From Mycobacteriales bacterium (lineage in GTDB: Bacteria; Actinomycetota; Actinomycetes; Mycobacteriales; Mycobacteriaceae), in the NCBI GenBank assembly GCA_018376445.1, contig JAHABL010000001.1, forward strand, positions 186,001 to 250,000: a DNA stretch of 64,000 bases. The letters are read 5' to 3'. Numbering within the stretch: the stretch's first letter is position 1; the number at the start of each line of letters is the position of its first letter. Position numbers and translations under genes: made by a program. Shown here piece after piece: positions 26,244-35,083 of this stretch. Below the pieces are notes generated by a model. It made no database searches and was not told the DNA's origin. It saw only the letters and a list, made by a program, of their open reading frames with translations.

Positions 26244-27140
26244 GTGGCACAAGCATCCTTAGCAGTAATAACCGTCACCTATTCACCGGGTCGCTACTTG
26301 CGTACCTTCCTGGACAGCATTCCTGCAGCGACTAACCAGCCCGTGCACGTTGTTATGGCGGATAACGGCTCCACCGATGAGGCACCTGAGGCCGCTGTGC
26401 GTGACTACGCTGGTACTTCAGGCCTTACCGTCAGCCTGCTAGGCATGGGGTCTAACCTCGGCTACGGCTCTGCTATTAACCGGGCCTTCACTTATCTTGA
26501 GGACAATTGCCCGGATGTCCGCACCGACTACATCCTTATCTCCAACCCTGATGTGGAGTTCTCACCGGGGTCGATTGATGCGCTGCTCGCTGCTGCTGAG
26601 CGCTGGGAGAAGGCTGGTTCGCTGGGGCCGCTCATTCGCGAAGCAGACGGTACGATCTACCCTTCTGCGCGGGCTTTGCCGAATATTCGCGATGGGATCG
26701 CCCACGCCGTCCTTGGCCCAATCTGGCCGGGAAACCCGTGGACGAAGTCCTATTTGGATGATCGAAACATGACGAGGGAGCGGCCCGCTGGCTGGCTGTC
26801 TGGCTCCTGTCTGTTGGTGCGCTGGGAAGCCTTCTACCAGATTGCTGGTTTTGACGAGGGCTACTTCATGTATATGGAAGATGTGGATCTGGGTGACCGG
26901 CTCGGTAAAGCAGGTTGGCAGAACATCTTTGTCCCCTCCGCTGAGATTCGGCATGCAAAAGGCCATGCTGCCAGCTCTCATCCGGAGACCATGTTGCCAG
27001 CGCACCATCGGAGTGCATATAAATTCCAGGCCGATCGCCACCCGCATTGGTGGCAAGCTCCACTACGGTGGATACTAAAGGCTGGCCTGTGGGTTCGGTG
27101 TCAGATTGCCGTATCGTTGGCGCGCCGCGAGCGGCACTGA
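26244..27140 (+). CDS. wbbL: Rhamnosyltransferase of the arabinogalactan linker
   Basis: This 298-residue GT2-family glycosyltransferase starts at GTG 26244. It shows VITVTYSPGRYLRTFLDSI, the ADNGSTDEAP and NPDVEF metal/nucleotide segments, and MYMEDVDLGDRLGKAGW, which likely holds the catalytic base. WbbL adds rhamnose to GlcNAc-diphosphoryl-decaprenol on the cytosolic membrane face, the second sugar of the linker. Position behind rmlD is as in mycobacteria. An essential gene there. Confidence 0.9.
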   Translation: MAQASLAVITVTYSPGRYLRTFLDSIPAATNQPVHVVMADNGSTDEAPEAAVRDYAGTSGLTVSLLGMGSNLGYGSAINRAFTYLEDNCPDVRTDYILISNPDVEFSPGSIDALLAAAERWEKAGSLGPLIREADGTIYPSARALPNIRDGIAHAVLGPIWPGNPWTKSYLDDRNMTRERPAGWLSGSCLLVRWEAFYQIAGFDEGYFMYMEDVDLGDRLGKAGWQNIFVPSAEIRHAKGHAASSHPETMLPAHHRSAYKFQADRHPHWWQAPLRWILKAGLWVRCQIAVSLARRERH

Positions 27141-27204
27141 CCTTTCCACGTCTGTCCACCGTTTCTTCTATAACTCTGCGTACTTCAAGGAATTGGATAT
27201 CACC

Positions 27205-28308
27205 ATGACCGCACCTCACCGTCTGAGCCAGGACGTTCTCGACGCCACCGATGCTGTGGTGCTCGTTGGAGGCAAAGGCACGCGCCTGCGTCCCCTGACT
27301 CTCTCGGCACCCAAACCGATGCTGCCGACGGCTGGGCTGCCCTTCCTCACCCACCTGTTGTCTCGTATTAAAGACGCCGGGATTAAGCACATCGTCCTGG
27401 GCACCTCGTATAAGGCTGAGGTCTTTTCCGAGTATTTCGGTGACGGATCCGACTTCGGTCTAGAGATCGAGTATGTGGTGGAGGACCAGCCGCTGGATAC
27501 GGGCGGTGCAATTCGCAACGTCCTGCCGAAGCTACGCGGTGAGAACATTATGGTGTTTAACGGTGACGTGCTGGGCGGGACGGACTTGCAGGATATTTTG
27601 GGGACGTTTGTGGAGAAGCAGGCTGAGGTGCTGCTGCATCTCGTCCAGGTGCCGGATCCGCGAGCGTTTGGCTGTGTGCCTACCGACGCTGATGGCCGGG
27701 TGGAAGCGTTCTTGGAGAAGACCCCCGACCCTCCGACAGACCAGATAAACGCAGGCTGCTACGTGTTCCGCCGTGAGATTATCGAGAGTATTCCGGCGGG
27801 TGTCCCGGTAAGTGTCGAGCGTGATGTGTTCCCCCGGTTGTTGGAGGAGAACCGTCGTATGTATGGGTATGTGGATTCCCAATACTGGCGCGATATGGGT
27901 ACACCGCAGGACTTCGTACAGGGTTCGGCGGACCTGGTGCAGGGCATTGCCCCTTCACCGGCCTTGGAAGGCCATCAGGGTGAATGTTTGGTCCTGCCGG
28001 GTGCGGAGGTTGCGGAGTCTGCCACCTTGCAGGGCGGCACGGTTATTGGCCAAGACTCGGTAGTGGGGGATAACACGGTGGTGTCATCCTCTGTGGTGTT
28101 TGATGGCGCAGTGGTGGGCAAAGATGTGGTCATTGAGCACTCTCTTATCGGCAATGGTGCGCGTATTGGTGACGGATGTGTGGTTCGCAACGCTGTCATC
28201 GGTGATGATGCGGTGGTGGGGGACCGCTGTGAGCTTGTCGCTGGTATTCGTGTATGGCCAGGTATTGAGATTCCAGAGGCGGGCATTCGCTTTTCCACGG
28301 ACGCTTAG
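27205..28308 (+). CDS. manC: Mannose-1-phosphate guanylyltransferase
   Basis: The 367-residue nucleotidyltransferase has the signature VLVGGKGTRLRPLTLSAPKPMLP and the NGDVLGGTDL metal site. A C-terminal left-handed beta-helix built from hexapeptide repeats (about 270-365) follows. It makes GDP-mannose for phosphatidylinositol mannosides, lipoarabinomannan and dolichyl-type donors. It lies in the same place as Rv3264c (called manB or rmlA2 in some annotations), right after wbbL. ATG 27205 is chosen for conservation. Confidence 0.88.
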   Translation: MTAPHRLSQDVLDATDAVVLVGGKGTRLRPLTLSAPKPMLPTAGLPFLTHLLSRIKDAGIKHIVLGTSYKAEVFSEYFGDGSDFGLEIEYVVEDQPLDTGGAIRNVLPKLRGENIMVFNGDVLGGTDLQDILGTFVEKQAEVLLHLVQVPDPRAFGCVPTDADGRVEAFLEKTPDPPTDQINAGCYVFRREIIESIPAGVPVSVERDVFPRLLEENRRMYGYVDSQYWRDMGTPQDFVQGSADLVQGIAPSPALEGHQGECLVLPGAEVAESATLQGGTVIGQDSVVGDNTVVSSSVVFDGAVVGKDVVIEHSLIGNGARIGDGCVVRNAVIGDDAVVGDRCELVAGIRVWPGIEIPEAGIRFSTDA

Positions 28309-28326
28309 TAACTGTTGTGCTCTTGT

Positions 28327-28359
28327 CAAGGCCGCTGCCGAGGTTGGGTAGCGGCCTTG
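28327..28359 (+). terminator. Hairpin after manC
   Basis: CAAGGCCGCT (28327-28336) pairs with AGCGGCCTTG (28350-28359) about 20 bases past the manC stop. The following sequence is only weakly T-rich. It probably ends the wbbL-manC transcript. Confidence 0.65.
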
Positions 28360-28733
28360 AGTAAACCTTCAACCTTTGCTTTATACCTGGCTGTAGGGGT
28401 GAGGATTGTGGGGGTCAGTAGGCGGGATGCGGCAACTTTTTTGGTAGCGTGTGTGACGGGTGTGACGGAAAATAACTGATGTGGGTTGCGGACTGTGAAT
28501 GTTGTTATTCCCAGAAAATCGCAGCGTTTCTGCACGTCAGGCGCATTTTTCTAAAGATTAAGAAGATATGCCACAAATCTCATGACACGCCGGGGGTGAA
28601 ATGACGGGTATTTGCGCATATTTGCGATATTAGAGAATTCCGATTTAGGTTGCTTTTGCGCCAGTTTTTGGGTGTAATAACAAGTGTGTAAGTAACCGCT
28701 TGCGCATCTTCACGACACACGACAGGAGGCTAC
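28360..28733 (+). promoter_or_regulatory. Long upstream region of whiB2
   Basis: About 370 bases without a gene lead up to whiB2. The last 250 are AT-rich, with a TTTGCG repeat one helical turn apart (28611 and 28621) and a TAATAA at 28675-28680 that could be a -10 element. AGGAGG sits just before the GTG start. Length and composition suggest complex control of whiB2; no specific operator is recognised. Confidence 0.45.
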
Positions 28734-29024
28734 GTGACTAGTTACGGAGCTCCAGGTGCTGTGCCGCTCGCTAGCATGAGTGTCGAGGAACTGATTACTG
28801 CCGTCGAACTGGAATGGCAGGAACGAGCTCTCTGCGCACAGACCGATCCGGAAGCATTCTTTCCGGAAAAGGGCGGTTCCACACGTGAGGCTAAGCGCAT
28901 CTGCCAAAGCTGCGAAGTTCGTGACGAGTGCCTGGAGTATGCACTTGAGCACGATGAGCGCTTTGGAATCTGGGGTGGCTTGTCGGAGCGTGAACGTCGC
29001 CGCTTGAAGAAACGCGCTATCTAA
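28734..29024 (+). CDS. whiB2: WhiB2/WhmD-type iron-sulfur regulator
   Basis: The 96-residue protein has the four WhiB cysteines (C34, C57, C60, C66 in C-x2-C-x5-C spacing), the GIWGG turn and the basic RERRRLKKR C-terminus. WhiB proteins bind a 4Fe-4S cluster and act with the housekeeping sigma factor. WhiB2 orthologues are required for division and septation. The start is GTG with AGGAGGCTAC. Position between manC and the Rv3259-like gene matches mycobacteria. Confidence 0.94.
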   Translation: MTSYGAPGAVPLASMSVEELITAVELEWQERALCAQTDPEAFFPEKGGSTREAKRICQSCEVRDECLEYALEHDERFGIWGGLSERERRRLKKRAI

Positions 29025-29042
29025 ATATTCTTGAAGACCTTG

Positions 29043-29072
29043 TTTGAGGGCCTCCCATGGGAGGCCCTCAAA
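29043..29072. terminator. Perfect 30-bp palindrome between converging genes
   Basis: The left arm TTTGAGGGCCTCCCA (29043-29057) is followed without a gap by its exact reverse complement (29058-29072). A-runs on one side and T-runs on the other allow termination of whiB2 and of the converging minus-strand gene. Confidence 0.88.
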
Positions 29073-29134
29073 CATTTGTGATGGAATGACAAGCTGGCAC
29101 GCGACCGACAGAGCATTACACACTCTCGGTGCAC

Positions 29135-29644
29135 TTATACCTGGGGTCCCTCGTCGTAATGAGGGTCGATAAGCTGCGGCTCCACATTGAGGTGATAAGC
29201 CACCAGCTTGCTGAGGATAGCGTGCAAAAGGCGCTGCATCTGCATTTCGTCCTCACATCTTTCCTCAATAGGCTTGCGAAACAAGACGATACGCGGGCGG
29301 ATAGGGGTACCCCACTTATCAAAGGATGCGGGCAAAACACGGCCCAGGGGAATAGGCCCGTCAGCAGCGACTGAGTCCGGCCACAGGGTAGCACCGGCTT
29401 TGAGGCGCATCCGTGGCACCATATCGACGGCGAGATCGAGATCCCCCAATTCGTCGTGGAACGTTGCGTCAATTCGCGCAAAAGCCTCTAACGCATTTTC
29501 ATCGAAGGCGGAGGCACGGGTGCAGTAGCGAGGAACCTGCGGGGGGATGATGGGCCCACGGGGACCCCGCCCACGGCGATCTGCCCGGCGGCTCGTCAGC
29601 GGCCGCCGAGGCAGGGAATTGGGGCCCGTGGTGTCCTCGTTCAT
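29135..29644 (-). CDS. Rv3259-like zincin-fold family protein
   Basis: The 169-residue protein has a basic N-terminus (residues 1-40), then a domain with PRYCTRASAFDENALEAF, ADGPIPLGRVLPASFD and RARIVLFRKPIE-like strands. These match Rv3259 of M. tuberculosis in the same position. The family is often labelled metallopeptidase (zincin-like), but the HExxH helix is not present. The segment reads LLHAILSKLVAYHL, so hydrolytic activity is doubtful. It converges on whiB2 and diverges from manB. Function unknown. Confidence 0.7.
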   Translation of the reverse strand: MNEDTTGPNSLPRRPLTSRRADRRGRGPRGPIIPPQVPRYCTRASAFDENALEAFARIDATFHDELGDLDLAVDMVPRMRLKAGATLWPDSVAADGPIPLGRVLPASFDKWGTPIRPRIVLFRKPIEERCEDEMQMQRLLHAILSKLVAYHLNVEPQLIDPHYDEGPQV

Positions 29645-29744
29645 AGTGTTAGCTTATCTAGCCCACCATAAGATGGCAGGTTCCACGCCGAAAGGCGGTA
29701 GGCTTAGTGTGTCTAAATGCATTCACTAAGAAGGAGATATCCCG

Positions 29745-31145
29745 GTGAGCAATGCTGCTGCTTCATCCCCTCGGTGGGATTCCGCATTTATCGCCGATGT
29801 CATTAAGGCCTATGACGTCCGCGGATTGGTTGGTGATCAGATCACCACCGATTTTGTGCGTGCAGTGGGTCAATCGTTTGGCCGTCTGATGCGGTCGGAA
29901 GGCGCCCTTAGCGTCGTTGTCGCACACGATATGCGCGACTCCGGCCCCGAGTTGGTGGATGCGTTCGCAGAAGGTGTCGTCGCGCAAGGACTCAATGTGG
30001 TGAACATTGGTCTCGCCTCGACGGATGAGATGTACTGTGCCTCCGGGCTCTTGCAGATGCCCGGTGCCATGTTCACGGCATCTCACAACCCCGCAGCATA
30101 CAACGGCATCAAACTCTGCCGGGCTGGTGCCCGCCCGGTGGGCCAGGACACGGGCCTTGCCACCATTTCCCGAGAGCTAGCGGAGGGCGTACCGGAGTTC
30201 CGTGGTGCCCACGGCTATGTCACCAACCGAGATATGCTGCCCGATTACGTGGATTACCTCAACAAACTGGTTGACTTGAAGGACGTTCGGCCGCTGACTG
30301 TGGCGGTGGACGCAGGTAACGGTATGGCCGGTTACACTGTCCCGGCAGTGTGGGAGAATCTCCCGCTCACCGTGGAAGCACTGTACTTTGAGCTTGATGG
30401 GTCTTTCCCGAACCATGAGGCGAATCCGCTAGATCCCAAGAATCTGGTGGATCTGCAGAAGTTTACCCCTGAGGTGAAGGCCGACATCGGTGTGGCATTC
30501 GATGGGGATGCCGACCGCTGCTTTGTCGTCGATGAGAAGGGCCAGCCGGTGTCCCCATCTGCTATCGCGGCCCTGGTGGCAGAGCGAGAGTTGGCACGCG
30601 AGCCCGGCTCGGCCGTCATTCACAACCTGATTACCTCCAAAGCCGTTCCAGAGATTATCCGCGAGAGCGGGGGAGAGCCGGTTCGGACCCGGGTGGGTCA
30701 CTCCTTCATCAAGGCAAAGATGGCCGAAACGAATGCTATCTTCGGCGGGGAGCACTCTGCCCACTACTACTTCCGGGATTTCTGGCGGGCGGACTCTGGC
30801 ATGCTGGCGGCGATGCACGTGCTTGCAGCGTTGGGGCAGCAGGATAAGCCGCTGTCCGAGATGATGGCTAAGTACAACCGCTATGCTGCCTCGGGAGAGA
30901 TTAACTCCCGGCTGGCGAATGCGGAGGCGCAGGCTGAGCGCACAGAAGCTGTGGTGGCAGCATTTGCAGACCGGACGGAGAATGTTGACCGTCTCGATGG
31001 TGTGACCGTCGATTTGAAGGACGGCAATTGGTTTAACGTGCGCGCCTCGAATACGGAGCCGCTGCTGCGTCTCAACGTGGAGGCCAGTTCACAAGAGGCT
31101 GTGGACGCATTAGTGGAGGAGATCCTCGCCATTATCCGTGCCTAG
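29745..31145 (+). CDS. manB: Phosphomannomutase/phosphoglucomutase
   Basis: The 466-residue alpha-D-phosphohexomutase has the phosphoserine loop TASHNPAAYNGIK, the metal-binding DGDADRC loop, the sugar-binding GGEHSAHYYF loop and the phosphate-binding RASNTEPLLRLN. It interconverts mannose 6-phosphate and mannose 1-phosphate, the step between ManA and ManC, both in this window. The start is GTG 29745, with AAGGAGATAT upstream. This is the pmmA/manB of mycobacteria. Confidence 0.94.
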   Translation: MSNAAASSPRWDSAFIADVIKAYDVRGLVGDQITTDFVRAVGQSFGRLMRSEGALSVVVAHDMRDSGPELVDAFAEGVVAQGLNVVNIGLASTDEMYCASGLLQMPGAMFTASHNPAAYNGIKLCRAGARPVGQDTGLATISRELAEGVPEFRGAHGYVTNRDMLPDYVDYLNKLVDLKDVRPLTVAVDAGNGMAGYTVPAVWENLPLTVEALYFELDGSFPNHEANPLDPKNLVDLQKFTPEVKADIGVAFDGDADRCFVVDEKGQPVSPSAIAALVAERELAREPGSAVIHNLITSKAVPEIIRESGGEPVRTRVGHSFIKAKMAETNAIFGGEHSAHYYFRDFWRADSGMLAAMHVLAALGQQDKPLSEMMAKYNRYAASGEINSRLANAEAQAERTEAVVAAFADRTENVDRLDGVTVDLKDGNWFNVRASNTEPLLRLNVEASSQEAVDALVEEILAIIRA

Positions 31146-31239
31146 GTGTCGCTAGAGGTAGGAGGTGTCGTCTATCTCTACTCTGCGCATTGGTAGAGCC
31201 TCTAGTTCAATGCCCTAAGCTAGCGCTGCAGAACTCAAA

Positions 31240-31271
31240 AAAGAACCCCCGCCGTGGCGCGGGGGTTCTTT
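31240..31271. terminator. Bidirectional terminator between manB and the aminotransferase gene
   Basis: AAAGAACCCCCGC (31240-31252) pairs with GCGGGGGTTCTTT (31259-31271) with a short loop, preceded by an A-run and ending in Ts. It serves the converging manB and aminotransferase genes. Confidence 0.93.
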
Positions 31272-31296
31272 GTCGTTTCGAGAACGAGAAACGGAT

Positions 31297-32565
31297 TTAG
31301 GCGGTGAAGCCCATATCCGGGTGGCGGGAAGCAACTACGGAGAGTGCTTCGTCGCAGATCTCGATGGTCTTGTCCACATCTTCCTGGGTTTCGGCCAGGT
31401 TGGTGAAGTGGTTGTGGTGGGAGGCCATGAGGGCACCACGCTTGACGGTTTCAGCGACAAACTCCTGGTGGAGCTTGAAGTTGTTGTCGTCAGCAAGACG
31501 CATGTAGAAGAGGCTGGGCTCACCGGTGGTGACCATGTGGAAGCCGTGGTTGGCGGCAACCTTCTCTAGGCCACTCATGATGCCTTCGCCAATCATGCGC
31601 ATGTGGCCACAAGCATCTTCGTGGTTGCGCAGCTTGTTGATGTTGGCGATGGCAGCAGCGAACGGGGCTGCGGTGTGCCAGTAGGAGCCGGTGTACATAA
31701 CGGCGGAGCAAGCATCCTTGAGGGATTCCTTACCGCAGAGAGCCGACACGTTCCAGCCGTTGGCGAGTGCCTTGCAGAAGCAGATGAGGTCTGCTTCGAA
31801 GCCGAAGAAGTGGTCGGAGCCCTGAAGGTCCAGACGCCAGCCGGCGCGGACGTCGTCGACGATGAGGACGATGCCGTTGTCGGTGCAGATCTTGCGGACC
31901 TGCTCCCAGTAGCCGGGGGCAGGGAGGATGTTGTCGCCGAAGGCACAGTGGAGGTAAGGCATGGCGATGAGGCCGGCGATCTCACCTTCGTTGGCGGCGA
32001 TAACATCCTTGAGCTGCTGGAGGTTGTTCCAGTCGATGTAGATGTTGTTGGACACGTCGGCGGCGGACACACCCGGGTCGCCTTCGTGCTGCATCCACAT
32101 GTTCACGCCGTGGTAGGAGCCGTTGTACATGATGATCTTGTCGCGGCCTGTGGCGGAGCGAGCGGTCATCATAGCCAGGTTGGTGACGTCGCCACCGTTC
32201 TTGGCGAAGAGGGCCCAGTCAGCGGTGTTAACGGTATCTACCAGTAGTTCAGCGAGGTCGATGGAGAGAGTGCCGGGGAGGGTGACGCAGTCACCATTGC
32301 GGCAAGCCTTGAAGGCGGCCTCGTTGACCTCTTCATCGGCGTAGCCCTGAATCATGGGGCCGTAGGCAGCCATGTGGTCGATGAACTTGTTGCCATCGAG
32401 GTCCCAGATGTAGGCGCCCTTAGCGCGGGATGAATAGAAGGGGTAGGCAGAAGCCGGGATGTGGCAGCCTTCGGTCGGTCCGAGGTGGCCGTAAATACCG
32501 CCGGGGATGACCTTAGTTGCGCGGGCAAAAGCCTCGCGGTTCTTGGGGTAATCGAAAATTTCCAT
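31297..32565 (-). CDS. Class III PLP aminotransferase, GSA-aminotransferase-like
   Basis: The 422-residue protein has the fold-type I class III pattern: VIPGGIYGH near the N-terminus, FAKNGGDVTNLAMMTARSATGRDKI (cofactor phosphate region), NGSYHG, VLIVDDVRAGWR (cofactor ring Asp) and CFCKALANGWNVSALCG with the PLP lysine. It resembles glutamate-1-semialdehyde aminomutases but is not in a haem cluster. It differs in that the usual DEV(x)(T)GFR is DDVRAGWR. It follows an SCP2-domain gene after 12 bases, and the two form one operon. This pair does not belong to the conserved mycobacterial order here. The substrate is unknown. Confidence 0.78.
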   Translation of the reverse strand: MEIFDYPKNREAFARATKVIPGGIYGHLGPTEGCHIPASAYPFYSSRAKGAYIWDLDGNKFIDHMAAYGPMIQGYADEEVNEAAFKACRNGDCVTLPGTLSIDLAELLVDTVNTADWALFAKNGGDVTNLAMMTARSATGRDKIIMYNGSYHGVNMWMQHEGDPGVSAADVSNNIYIDWNNLQQLKDVIAANEGEIAGLIAMPYLHCAFGDNILPAPGYWEQVRKICTDNGIVLIVDDVRAGWRLDLQGSDHFFGFEADLICFCKALANGWNVSALCGKESLKDACSAVMYTGSYWHTAAPFAAAIANINKLRNHEDACGHMRMIGEGIMSGLEKVAANHGFHMVTTGEPSLFYMRLADDNNFKLHQEFVAETVKRGALMASHHNHFTNLAETQEDVDKTIEICDEALSVVASRHPDMGFTA

Positions 32566-32577
32566 GGATATTTCTCC

Positions 32578-33339
32578 TTAGGCCAGGTAGCGGGAGACGC
32601 GTCCGAGCATCTTGTTCGCGGCGTCGATGTTGAGAATCACACCACTCATGACGAGCTTGTCCTGACCAATGAGCGCGTAGGTGTCGACGGCTCCGTCGAG
32701 CACTGCGCGGAAGGTCTCTTTGCTGTCGAAGGTCATCCACGCGTTGGGGTCGGTGTGAGAACCATCGGGGGAGAAGGTCAGCTTGTGATCTTTGACCTGG
32801 CAGGCGAGCTTGATGCCTTCGGAGGGAACCTCAACGATCAGAGCACCGTCGCGCATGCCGTGGGCCAACTTTTGGCCGACCGGGTCAATATTGGCAACCT
32901 CGCAGAGAGCTGCGAATGCAACGTTAGCGGTGAGGAAGGTCTTCAGGTCCTCTTCCTCGGCGGTGAGGGCGGCGCCTTCGGGGGTCTGGAGGATGTAGGA
33001 CAGACGATCAGTCAGCTTGGTGAAGGGACCAAGCAGGAAGCCCATGCGATGGACGCCCCAAAGGGGTACCGGGATGCCCTTGCCGGCGACCATGGCGTTA
33101 AAGTGGGCAGGGCATCCGAAACCGAGGCGAAGATCCGGCTTGGAGGGTCCGGGGGCTTCGCTGCGCGCAGTGCCATGATCGAAGATCAGGGTGCGGGGTT
33201 CAATGCCTGGGATATCGAAACGGACAGAGATGTTGCTGTCCTTGACGATTTCCCGTGCAACGGGGTCGTTCTCGACGAGCGGAACGCAGGCTCGCAGAAC
33301 GGCGTGCAGATTGATGGAAGCCATAGTACGGGAATCCAT
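32578..33339 (-). CDS. SCP2-like sterol/lipid-carrier domain protein
   Basis: The 253-residue protein has a C-terminal alpha/beta domain (about 140-253) with ALIVEVPSEGIKLACQVKDHKLTFSPDG and AWMTFDSKETFRAVLDG, strongly like the SCP2 lipid-carrier fold. An N-terminal half with ISVRFDIPG and LRLGFGCPAHFNAM may be a second copy of the fold. The ATG at 33339 is preceded by TAGGAGGAGAG; the later ATG at 33324 is too far from it. No signal peptide is visible, so the protein is cytosolic. Coupled to the aminotransferase gene, it may hold or present a hydrophobic substrate or product. The role is inferred only. Confidence 0.62.
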   Translation of the reverse strand: MDSRTMASINLHAVLRACVPLVENDPVAREIVKDSNISVRFDIPGIEPRTLIFDHGTARSEAPGPSKPDLRLGFGCPAHFNAMVAGKGIPVPLWGVHRMGFLLGPFTKLTDRLSYILQTPEGAALTAEEEDLKTFLTANVAFAALCEVANIDPVGQKLAHGMRDGALIVEVPSEGIKLACQVKDHKLTFSPDGSHTDPNAWMTFDSKETFRAVLDGAVDTYALIGQDKLVMSGVILNIDAANKMLGRVSRYLA

Positions 33340-33831
33340 CTCTCCTCCTATCACGGTGGAACGGGGCTCCGCAGCGGCTCGAGCTGCTGAACTCCTAGTT
33401 ATGCAGATTGGGTCTGCCTTATTCGTTTCTGTACGCAAAACTACAGTTCGGTCGCACACCTAAATGCGGGGCGCGAACGCCATTAAGTCTAGCGGGGATT
33501 GATTTCCCCCAAGCGGGGATTGCACGAAAAAAGAGGAATATCTCGATGGGGCGGACGGTTCCTTGACAGAATCGTGGTAAATACCACTTTTTTACCTGCT
33601 GTAACGGATGTATCCGCAGGTCAGGGGCACTTTAGTGAACCCTGAAGATAACCTATAAGTTGTCGTAAAGAGTTGCTGAAAAACTGTTAGTTACGTAACG
33701 GCGAGTACACTCACAGAGGACTGTATGGCATGGGGTTATAGCGCATGCGCCGGCCGGTCTGGGTGCGATACTGGTACGGTCGGTGCAGAGGGACCAGACC
33801 TCAGGTCATACACCTCACTGGAAAGGCGATA
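33340..33831. promoter_or_regulatory. 492-base divergent intergenic region (SCP2 operon / manA)
   Basis: No gene is visible. The region is AT-rich between 33480 and 33720. It contains TTGACA at 33563, the palindrome GTGGTA-AA-TACCAC at 33574-33587, the palindrome GTTACGTAAC at 33690-33699, and TACACT at 33706 as a possible -10 toward manA. It probably holds promoters for both directions. GGAAAGG precedes the manA start. Confidence 0.5.
33574..33587. promoter_or_regulatory. Operator-like palindrome GTGGTAAATACCAC
   Basis: A perfect six-base inverted repeat with a two-base centre lies five bases after a TTGACA hexamer, in the gap between the SCP2/aminotransferase operon and manA. Position and symmetry suggest a dimeric repressor site. 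No regulator is encoded adjacent. Confidence 0.45.
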
Positions 33832-35073
33832 ATGTACCTACTCGATGGTGCTATCCGGAACTATGCCTGGGGCTCTCATCAAGAGCTAGCCGCGCTGCGC
33901 GGAGCACCTACACCCACCGAACACCCCGAAGCAGAAATGTGGTTCGGTACTCACACGGGCGACCCCGCTCACTTGGCTGCCGACCACACCCGCACTCTTC
34001 TCGACGTCATCGCTGCCGCTCCCGCACACGAACTTGGTTCATCCATCTCCCAGACCTATGAGGGCCATCTGCCTTTCCTCCTCAAACTTCTGGCCGCGGA
34101 AGAACCACTCTCTCTGCAAGCCCACCCCAGCAAGGAGCAAGCGCGAGAAGGCTTCGCACGCGAGAACGCACAAGGTGTTCCGGTGGACGCCCCGGACCGC
34201 AACTACCACGACCCCAACCACAAGCCAGAACTTATTGTTGGGCTCACCCGCTTTCACGCGCTGGCTGGATTCCGGGACCCGCAGCACACCCTCGCCCTCT
34301 TTGACTCCCTTCATGTGGCCGAACTGCAACCCTTCGCAGAAATGCTGCGAGCAGAACCCGACGCTAACGGTATCCGTGCCGTGATGACCACGTTCATTAC
34401 CCTGACGCGGGGCCATTTGCACGACTGCATCAACGCCACCCAACAGGCCACACAGCGCCTAGTAGCCGCCAATGACGAATGGGTTGACGAAGCCGCCACC
34501 TACCTCAACCTCGTCTCTGAGTACGGAGTCGATGCGGGGGCACTCTGCGCATTGCTTCTCAACCGCATCACACTGGAGCCCGGCGAAGCTATCTTCATGG
34601 GGCCCGGTATGCTGCACGCCTATCTTCATGGTGTAGGCGTCGAGATTATGGCCAACTCTGACAACGTGCTACGCGGCGGCCTCACCCCCAAGCACGTCGA
34701 TGTCCCCGAACTTATGCATGTGCTGCAGTTCGACGCGCTACTTGACCCCGTCGCTCCAGCCGCGCCGGTCATCGCCCCCACCCACGGTATCCTCCCTACA
34801 GAAGGTGTCGACTCGGTGGAATACCTCACTCCAGTACCCGAATTCCGTCTCAGCCGTACCCGCCTGGAGGCGGAGGCCACTGCCGAAATTGGAGTAGAGG
34901 GACCGTTTATTGTGCTGGTGACGGAAGGATCCGTCACCCTAACCCCACAGACCGGTGACGAGTACTTGGATGTGCCTGCAGGACAGGCCGCATGGGTCGG
35001 TTCCTGGGAGGATCGCCCTGCCATTACCACTGGTGAGAGCCCCGCAACTGTTTTCCTAGCACGCGTACCGTAA
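33832..35073 (+). CDS. manA: Mannose-6-phosphate isomerase, class I
   Basis: The 413-residue cupin-type isomerase has NYAWGSHQELA at the N-terminus, zinc-site segments LQAHPSKEQA and ELIVGLTRFHALAGF, and AYLHGVGVEIMANSDNVLRGGLTPKHVDVPEL, a clear type I PMI signature. It links fructose 6-phosphate to mannose 6-phosphate, feeding ManB and ManC. ATG 33832, with GGAAAGG upstream, is chosen over an earlier in-frame codon at 33745. Confidence 0.93.
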   Translation: MYLLDGAIRNYAWGSHQELAALRGAPTPTEHPEAEMWFGTHTGDPAHLAADHTRTLLDVIAAAPAHELGSSISQTYEGHLPFLLKLLAAEEPLSLQAHPSKEQAREGFARENAQGVPVDAPDRNYHDPNHKPELIVGLTRFHALAGFRDPQHTLALFDSLHVAELQPFAEMLRAEPDANGIRAVMTTFITLTRGHLHDCINATQQATQRLVAANDEWVDEAATYLNLVSEYGVDAGALCALLLNRITLEPGEAIFMGPGMLHAYLHGVGVEIMANSDNVLRGGLTPKHVDVPELMHVLQFDALLDPVAPAAPVIAPTHGILPTEGVDSVEYLTPVPEFRLSRTRLEAEATAEIGVEGPFIVLVTEGSVTLTPQTGDEYLDVPAGQAAWVGSWEDRPAITTGESPATVFLARVP

Positions 35074-35083
35074 AGTATTCCTT

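Noticed and set aside
31200..33831. SCP2/aminotransferase island as a mobile element
   Set aside because: No transposase, integrase, terminal repeat or target duplication was seen at its borders.
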